Of a stretch of DNA of 13,202 nucleotides, positions 9,265 to 13,202 are shown in pieces; position 1 is the first letter of the stretch; each line of letters starts with the position of its first letter. Position numbers and translations under genes: made by a program. The notes below the pieces were generated by a model that worked only from the letters and a program-made list of their open reading frames with translations, did no database searches and had not been told where the DNA came from. Origin of the DNA: DASZGI01 sp035938995 (GTDB lineage: Bacteria > Actinomycetota > Actinomycetes > Streptomycetales > Catenulisporaceae); the NCBI RefSeq assembly GCF_035938995.1, contig NZ_DASZGI010000034.1:1-13202 (forward strand). The letters run 5' to 3'.

Positions 9265-9289
9265 AACCGAAACCGAAGCCCTGACTCGC

Positions 9290-10036
9290 CTAGTTCTTCT
9301 GGATCTGGTTGAACGACAGCTCGACCGGCGTCTCCCGGCCGAAGATCTCCACCAGTCCCTTGACCTTCTGCGAGTCGGCGTTGATCTCGTTGATCGTGGC
9401 CTGCAGCGTGGCGAACGGCCCGTCGATCACCGTCACCGAGTCGCCGACCTCGAAGTCCAGCACCTTCACCTCGACCGGGGCCTTGGGGGCGCCGTCGGCC
9501 TGCGGCTGGTCCGCCATGAGGATCTTGGCCACCTCGTCGGTGGTCAGCGGGAACGGCTCGTGCGCGTTGCCCACGAAGCCGGTCACACCGGGGGTGTTGC
9601 GCACCGCGCCCCAGGAGTCCGGGGTCAGGTCCATCCGGACCAGCACATAGCCGGGGAACTTGTTCCGCTTGACCTTCTTGCGCTGGCCGTTCTTGACCTC
9701 GACCGCCTCCTCCATCGGCACCTCGATCTGGAAGATGAAGTCCTCCATGTTGAGGGACTGGATGCGGGTCTCCAGGTTCTGCTTCACCCGGTTCTCGTAG
9801 CCGGCGTACGAGTGCACGACGTACCAGTCGCCGGGGGCGCGGCGCAGCGCCTCGCGGAACTCGTCGATACCGGTCGGCACCTCGGGCTCGGGGACGTCCT
9901 CGGGCGTGTCCACTTCGGGCGTGTCGACTTCGGGGTACGCGGTGGCCTCGACGGGGGCGTCGGCGTCGTCGAACGGCGCGTCGGCCGTGACGGCTCCCGG
10001 CTCGTCGAAGTCCACCGAATCGGTCATGTCGGACAC
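9290..10036 (-). CDS. nusG: Transcription termination/antitermination factor NusG
   Basis: NusG, 248 residues, binds the RNA polymerase clamp and links it to Rho or the ribosome. The NGN domain begins at DWYVVHSYAGYENRVKQNLETR (about residue 70) and includes NKFPGYVLVRMDL and VRNTPGVTGFVG. The C-terminal KOW domain is DFEVGDSVTVIDGPFATLQA to the end, nearly identical to Streptomyces NusG as I recall it. Residues 1-65 form an acidic tail typical of streptomycete NusG, here with a VDTPE repeat and Pro/Glu. GTG at 10036 is chosen because AGAGG lies 5 nt upstream and it gives the familiar MSD start; an ATG three codons later and the longer ORF to 10087 are less likely. It follows secE after 119 nt. 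Confidence 0.95.
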   Translation of the reverse strand: MSDMTDSVDFDEPGAVTADAPFDDADAPVEATAYPEVDTPEVDTPEDVPEPEVPTGIDEFREALRRAPGDWYVVHSYAGYENRVKQNLETRIQSLNMEDFIFQIEVPMEEAVEVKNGQRKKVKRNKFPGYVLVRMDLTPDSWGAVRNTPGVTGFVGNAHEPFPLTTDEVAKILMADQPQADGAPKAPVEVKVLDFEVGDSVTVIDGPFATLQATINEINADSQKVKGLVEIFGRETPVELSFNQIQKN

Positions 10037-10090
10037 TGCGGCCTCTTCTTCCTTCAGCTCACGTGTGCGCCGCGCGACGTCGGGCACGCC

Positions 10091-10122
10091 GCGGCTACTC
10101 TCACTGCTTCAAGACTAGCCGC
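10091..10122. promoter_or_regulatory. Inverted repeat GCGGCTA-N18-TAGCCGC between secE and nusG
   Basis: Perfect 7-bp arms at 10091-10097 and 10116-10122 in the secE-nusG gap, starting 33 nt after the secE stop. Could be an mRNA stem-loop or an operator; it lacks a U-run. Confidence 0.35.
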
Positions 10123-10155
10123 AATGACGCGCGCGCTTCGCCGCACGCGCTCGGG

Positions 10156-10509
10156 TCAGCCGAAGACCGCCTGAACCGCCCTGGTCAGGCCGAAGTCGAT
10201 GAGCGCGACGATGCCGATGATGCACAGCACGAACACGATCACGACCGAGGTGTAGGTGAACAGCTCGGTGCGGGTCGGCCAGACCACCTTGCGCAGTTCG
10301 GCGACGATCTGCCGGTAGAACAGGGTGGGCGAGGTGCGCTTCTTGCGGGGCGCGGCCTTCTTCGCGGGACGGCCGGCGGACGCCCGGTCCTTCTTCGCGT
10401 CCTTCGCGGCCTTTCTGGAGGTGGCCTTGGTGCGCTCGGCCGCGTCCTGCGGCTCGACCGCCTGGGGGGCCCCGTCCAGGTCCTCGGCGTCGCTGCGCGT
10501 CTGGCTCAC
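10156..10509 (-). CDS. secE: Preprotein translocase subunit SecE
   Basis: SecE, 117 residues, clamps SecY in the membrane translocon. The C-terminal half is the conserved part: the amphipathic helix FYRQIVAELRKVVWPTRTEL (about 64-83), then one membrane span (TSVVIVFVLCIIGIVALIDF, about 87-106). The first 60 residues are a Lys/Arg/Ala-rich extension (KAAKDAKKDR, GRPAKKAAPRKKR), common in actinobacterial SecE. The GTG start at 10509 has GAGG 6 nt upstream. It lies between tRNA-Trp and nusG, the usual actinobacterial arrangement. Confidence 0.95.
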   Translation of the reverse strand: MSQTRSDAEDLDGAPQAVEPQDAAERTKATSRKAAKDAKKDRASAGRPAKKAAPRKKRTSPTLFYRQIVAELRKVVWPTRTELFTYTSVVIVFVLCIIGIVALIDFGLTRAVQAVFG

Positions 10510-10568
10510 CTGCTACCTCACCCTGATCCGTATGAGTGGCGCGTTGCACCGGACAGCGTACGACGCAA

Positions 10569-10614
10569 GCCGCGCCAGGGCCACCTCCGCTGATGAAGGT
10601 TGCCCTGGCGCGGC
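10569..10614 (-). terminator. Hairpin after tRNA-Trp
   Basis: Perfect 13-bp stem (10569-10581 with 10602-10614), with an inner ACCT/AGGT pairing inside the loop. It starts 25 nt after the tRNA 3' end and 59 nt before the secE start. The minus-strand tail begins TTGCGTCG, so termination is probably partial; a minus-strand GGAGGTG lies within it. Confidence 0.6.
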
Positions 10615-10639
10615 CGGGTTCCGCCATACCGCTGTGGTG

Positions 10640-10712
10640 CAGGGCCGGAGGGACTTGAACCCCCAACCCCCGGTTTTGGAGACCGGTGCTCTGCCAATTG
10701 AGCTACGACCCT
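10640..10712 (-). tRNA. tRNA-Trp (anticodon CCA)
   Basis: 73 nt cloverleaf. Acceptor AGGGTCG pairs with CGGCCCT with one G-U. The D arm is AGCTCAATTGGCAGAGC. The anticodon arm is CCGGT-CTCCAAA-ACCGG with CCA, and the T arm GGGGGTTCAAGTCCCTC contains GTTCAAG. The discriminator base is G, as expected for Trp. The 3' CCA is not encoded. It precedes secE, a common actinobacterial position. Confidence 0.95.
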
Positions 10713-10762
10713 TTGCGTCCCAGGCCACACCCGGAATTCAGGTACTCGCAAGGAACGAGGGA

Positions 10763-10792
10763 AGTCTAGACGGTCCGACCGCGCCGCGTCGA
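10763..10792 (-). promoter_or_regulatory. Candidate tRNA-Trp promoter (TCGACG-18 nt-TAGACT)
   Basis: Minus-strand TCGACG (10792-10787) and TAGACT (10768-10763) with an 18-nt spacer, about 50 nt before the mature tRNA 5' end. A good principal-sigma match for a stable RNA gene. Confidence 0.55.
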
Positions 10793-10801
10793 ATGAGTAC
10801 G

Positions 10802-10824
10802 GCCGCGCGGCCAACCCGCGCGGC
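10802..10824. repeat. GC-only inverted repeat upstream of the tRNA-Trp promoter
   Basis: Perfect 9-bp arms GCCGCGCGG / CCGCGCGGC with a 5-nt loop, between the MFS-gene hairpin and the tRNA promoter. Possibly an additional terminator or insulating hairpin; no T-run on either side. Confidence 0.35.
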
Positions 10825-10856
10825 GACCGGCCAAGTCGCCACCTCTATCTCTATAT

Positions 10857-10905
10857 GTGAGGGCGTGGGCCCGATGTCGACTCCGCACCGGGCCCACGCC
10901 CTCAC
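10857..10905. terminator. Strong hairpin downstream of the MFS gene
   Basis: Perfect 17-bp stem (10857-10873 with 10889-10905) with a 15-nt loop, beginning 43 nt after the MFS stop. The plus-strand tail is TTTCTTCACTTTTATT and the minus-strand tail ATATAGAG, so the best U-tract is on the plus strand although no plus-strand gene approaches it. It could work in both directions and protects the tRNA-secE unit from read-through. Confidence 0.65.
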
Positions 10906-10915
10906 TTTCTTCACT

Positions 10916-10949
10916 TTTATTCGCGCTGCGTCTTTATTCGCACTGCGTC
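10916..10949. repeat. 17-bp tandem duplication across the MFS stop codon
   Basis: Two adjacent 17-bp copies (10916-10932 and 10933-10949) differ at one base. On the minus strand each reads GACGCAG[TC]GCGAATAAA. The first copy in transcription order overlaps the last two bases of the MFS TGA stop codon. Looks like a recent slippage duplication. Confidence 0.75.
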
Positions 10950-12597
10950 ACGCTCCGGCGCCGGCGGCCACGTAGACCTTCGCCTGCGCGCGGGGCGTCA
11001 GCCACATCGCGAGGGAGGCGACGACGAGGAGCGCGGCGCCGGTCCACACCGCCGGCGTCAGACCATTGATGAAGTGCTGCGCGGCGCTCAGCGTACGGGT
11101 CGGGCCGTAGCCGCCGTGGGCCGAGAAGATCGCGCCCATCACCGCGATGCCGAGGACCCCGCCCAGCTCCCGGAGGGCGTTGTTGACGCCGGACGCGATG
11201 CCCTCCTGCTCCCGCCGCACCGAGCCGAACAGCAGGTTGGCGATCGGGGCGAAGAACATGCCGTTGCCGATCCCGCCGAGGACCAGGCCGGGGATCAGTT
11301 GTGCGTACGGCACGTGCGGGGTGGTCACGGCGGCCAGCCAGCCGAGCGCGACCGCCTGGATCAGCAACCCGGTGCCGACGATCGCCCGGCCGCCGATCCG
11401 GTCGGACAGGGCGCCGGCGATCGGGGCGATGACCATCGGCAGCGCGGTCCACGGCAGTATCCGCACGCCCGCGGCAAGCGGCGAGTAGCCCCAGACGCCC
11501 TGGAACAGCTGGATCAGGAAGAAGACCGAGCCGAACATCCCGAAGAACATCAGCAGCGAAGCAACGTTGACCAGCGAGAAGGCGCGGCTGCGGAAGAGCG
11601 TGAGCGGAAGCATCGGGTGCGGGGAGCGCAGTTCCTGGACGATGAACGCCGCCAGGAGCGCGGCGCCGCCGATGAAGCCGCCGAGCACCTGCGGGTTGGT
11701 CCAGCCGATCGAACCGCCGCGGATCAGACCCAGCACGACGCCGAACAGACCGAGGCTGGCCAGCACCGTGCCGGTCAGGTCGAGGCGACGGGCCGGGCCA
11801 CGGCTCTCGGTGAGCCAGAACCGGGAGACCGGCACCAGCACCAGGCCGATCGGAACGTTGAGCCAGAAGATCCACTGCCACGAGGCGGCCTCGACGACGC
11901 CGCCGCCGATCACCGGGCCGAGAGCGATCGCGAGCCCGGCCAGCGCGCCCCAGCCGCCGATCGCCAGCCCGCGCCGCTCGGGACGGACCGCCGCCGACAG
12001 AAGCGTGAGGGTCAGCGGGACGACGATCGCACCGCCGAGTCCCTGCACAGCGCGGGCGGCGATGAGGCTGCCGATGTCCGGAGCGAGCGCGGACGCGACC
12101 GACGCCAAGGTGAAGAGCGAGAGCCCGAGCGTGAACAGGCGCTTGCGGCCGAAGCGGTCACCCAGAGTCGAGCCGGTGAGCAGGAAGACCGCGAACGTGA
12201 GGGTGTAGGCCGAGACGGTCCACTGAAGTCCCTGAAGACCTGCGTGCAGCGACTTCTGGATCGACGGCAGCGCGGAGGTGACCACGAGGTTGTCGAGCTG
12301 GGCCATGAACATGGCGGCCGCGACGACGATGAATGTGCGTATCGGGTGACCAATGGTGGAGGCGGCCGCAGCAGCGCCGATGTTCTTCGGCTCATCGGGC
12401 AGCACATCCGTCGGTGGATCCGCGACAGCGGTAGCCGGTCGCCCGGATTCGGTGCCGCCGGCCCGGCCCACAGCTGCCGCGTGCGCCCGACCCGAGGCAT
12501 CCCCCGCCGCCGTCATTTGCATCTGGCCCTCGCGATCTCTCGCACGGGCCACACCCAGTTCTCGTCCCTCGATGCCTTCTGCCGTCGTCCTACTCAT
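10948..12597 (-). CDS. MFS drug/proton antiporter, DHA2 (14-TM, EmrB/QacA) family
   Basis: Membrane exporter, 549 residues, likely a proton-driven efflux pump for hydrophobic or cationic compounds; the substrate cannot be read from sequence. Family motifs: D1-like LDNLVVTSALPSI (about 101-113), motif A GDRFGRKR (about 146-153), and antiporter motif C GPVIGGG followed by WQWIFWLNVPIG (about 227-251). There are enough hydrophobic spans after residue 86 for 14 helices. An 85-residue Ala/Gly/Arg-rich N-terminal stretch precedes the first helix, longer than usual for the family. The ATG at 12597 has AAGGGG 9 nt upstream; a TTG at 12618 and ATGs near 12522-12516 (which would shorten the tail) are alternatives. 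It lies 122 nt downstream of a co-directional TetR gene with clustered dyads between them, indicating regulation by that repressor. Confidence 0.88.
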   Translation of the reverse strand: MSRTTAEGIEGRELGVARARDREGQMQMTAAGDASGRAHAAAVGRAGGTESGRPATAVADPPTDVLPDEPKNIGAAAAASTIGHPIRTFIVVAAAMFMAQLDNLVVTSALPSIQKSLHAGLQGLQWTVSAYTLTFAVFLLTGSTLGDRFGRKRLFTLGLSLFTLASVASALAPDIGSLIAARAVQGLGGAIVVPLTLTLLSAAVRPERRGLAIGGWGALAGLAIALGPVIGGGVVEAASWQWIFWLNVPIGLVLVPVSRFWLTESRGPARRLDLTGTVLASLGLFGVVLGLIRGGSIGWTNPQVLGGFIGGAALLAAFIVQELRSPHPMLPLTLFRSRAFSLVNVASLLMFFGMFGSVFFLIQLFQGVWGYSPLAAGVRILPWTALPMVIAPIAGALSDRIGGRAIVGTGLLIQAVALGWLAAVTTPHVPYAQLIPGLVLGGIGNGMFFAPIANLLFGSVRREQEGIASGVNNALRELGGVLGIAVMGAIFSAHGGYGPTRTLSAAQHFINGLTPAVWTGAALLVVASLAMWLTPRAQAKVYVAAGAGA

Positions 12598-12618
12598 CTG
12601 CCCACACCCCTTAAGCAA

Positions 12619-12660
12619 AGTTATCGATAACTAACTTCGATAAGTAGTAATCAGTCACTA
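12619..12660. promoter_or_regulatory. Clustered dyads between tetR and the MFS gene (probable TetR operator)
   Basis: A perfect 14-bp palindrome AGTTATCGATAACT (12619-12632) is followed by ACTT-CGAT-AAGT (12634-12645). An imperfect TAGT...ACTA dyad follows at 12645-12660. The TTATCGA core recurs at about 14-bp centre-to-centre spacing. The patch is very AT-rich in a GC-rich genome and sits 22 nt before the MFS ATG, so the promoter probably overlaps it, though I cannot place the -10 and -35 with confidence. Confidence 0.6.
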
Positions 12661-12681
12661 ATTTCAGTCGTCAGAAATCGG

Positions 12682-12703
12682 CCCGAGGGATACCGCTCTC
12701 GGG
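12682..12703. terminator. Weak hairpin after the TetR gene
   Basis: Arms CCCGAG / CTCGGG with a 10-nt loop, 17 nt after the TetR stop. The minus-strand tail CCGATTTCTG is a poor U-tract; the plus-strand tail GTTTTGCGG contains TTTT. Probably at most a partial terminator. Confidence 0.35.
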
Positions 12704-12719
12704 TTTTGCGGCTAAGCGC

Positions 12720-13202
12720 CTAACGCAGCACGTGCTTCACGTTCGTCAATGCCTCGAGGATCGGCGCCCACGCCGTGTCAGTGCCCTCGATCTGCCCGAC
12801 CGCCGCGATGACGTTGCAGAACATCCCCATCGCGAAGAACGTCACCCGGGATTCGACCGACACCCCGCCGGTCAGCTTCTCGATCTCGTTCCAGAGGTCC
12901 TGCAGACAGCGCCGGGTCTGGTGCTGGACGTCGTCGTCGTAACACGCCGCGAACGTCTGGAGTTGCATCAGCAGCCACTCGCGGTCCGTGATCAGCTTCT
13001 CCTGATACGCCCTGCCCATGGCTTCCAGCGCCTCGGTGCCGGTCTTGCCGCCCGCGGCTTCCCGCAGGAGCAGCAGCGTGTCGTTCATGTTCCGCTCGCT
13101 CGCCACGAGGAAGAGGTCCTTCTTCGTCGGAAACAGCCGGAACAGGTAGGGCTGCGAGACGCCGACCCGCTTGGCGACCGCCGCCGTGGTCGCGCCCTCG
13201 TA
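12720..13202 (-). CDS. TetR-family transcriptional repressor (C-terminal 160 residues, runs off the right edge)
   Basis: The frame enters at the window edge with TTAAVAKRVGVSQPYLFRLF followed by PTKKDLF, the second half of a TetR helix-turn-helix, so roughly the first 30-40 residues are missing. The rest is the alpha-helical ligand and dimerisation domain (for example WLLMQLQTFAACYDDDVQHQ and VESRVTFFAMGMFCNVIAAV) ending at TAG in 12720-12722. It is co-directional with, and just upstream of, the MFS exporter, the standard arrangement for a repressor of a drug pump. The ligand is unknown; an exporter substrate is the natural guess. Confidence 0.9.
   Translation of the reverse strand, partial: YEGATTAAVAKRVGVSQPYLFRLFPTKKDLFLVASERNMNDTLLLLREAAGGKTGTEALEAMGRAYQEKLITDREWLLMQLQTFAACYDDDVQHQTRRCLQDLWNEIEKLTGGVSVESRVTFFAMGMFCNVIAAVGQIEGTDTAWAPILEALTNVKHVLR

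Noticed and set aside
10640..12597. Genomic island at tRNA-Trp carrying the MFS/TetR pair
   Set aside because: The pair lies on the 5' side of the tRNA, no integrase is present and no duplicated tRNA 3' end was found; a simple neighbouring gene pair explains it.
11074..12630. 518-codon plus-strand frame opposite the MFS gene
   Set aside because: Arg/Glu/Asp/Gln-rich antisense shadow of a membrane-protein gene; no recognisable domain.

Overview
The window is a high-GC actinobacterial chromosome segment in which every supportable gene lies on the minus strand, so gene order runs from the right edge to the left. It carries the core transcription/translation cluster tRNA-Trp - secE - nusG - rplK - rplA - lipoprotein - rplJ - rplL - rpoB - rpoC(partial). 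A TetR/MFS efflux pair lies upstream of it at the right edge. Protein sequences (RpoB, NusG with an acidic N-terminal tail, SecE with a basic N-terminal tail, lipoprotein between rplA and rplJ) resemble Streptomyces and relatives. Several residues differ from the Streptomyces sequences as I remember them, so a sister lineage such as Catenulisporales is possible; this placement is inference.

Layout, right to left. 13202-12720: C-terminal part of a TetR regulator, running off the edge. 12719-12598: short AT-rich gap with clustered dyads, the likely operator of the next gene. 12597-10948: 14-TM DHA2-type MFS exporter, followed by a 17-bp tandem duplication across its stop codon and a 17-bp perfect hairpin. 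10712-10640: tRNA-Trp(CCA) with a promoter and terminator. 10509-9290: secE and nusG. 9019-7739: rplK and rplA, closed by a perfect 16-bp hairpin. 7524-6652: lipoprotein, bracketed by hairpins on both sides. 6651-6100: a promoter and long structured leader with a terminator-like hairpin. 6099-4995: rplJ and rplL. 4994-4252: a 740-bp rpoB leader with an attenuator-like hairpin, two candidate promoters and a dyad. 4251-1: rpoB and the first 242 codons of rpoC, overlapping by one base.

The core genes form the usual chain in which NusG and SecE (elongation and export), L11/L1/L10/L12 (the ribosomal stalks) and the beta/beta' subunits are co-located and separated by leaders and attenuators. The most unusual features are an eight-unit pentapeptide (VSDxA-type) acidic tail added to the C-terminus of L10, next to the helix that recruits L12; a divergent, roughly 7-residue-longer loop in a normally very conserved beta' segment; two substitutions in RpoB close to the rifampicin pocket; a sequence element shared upstream of rplK, rplJ and (with one mismatch) rpoB; and the TetR/MFS operator cluster. 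I found no mobile element, CRISPR array or plus-strand gene that I can support.
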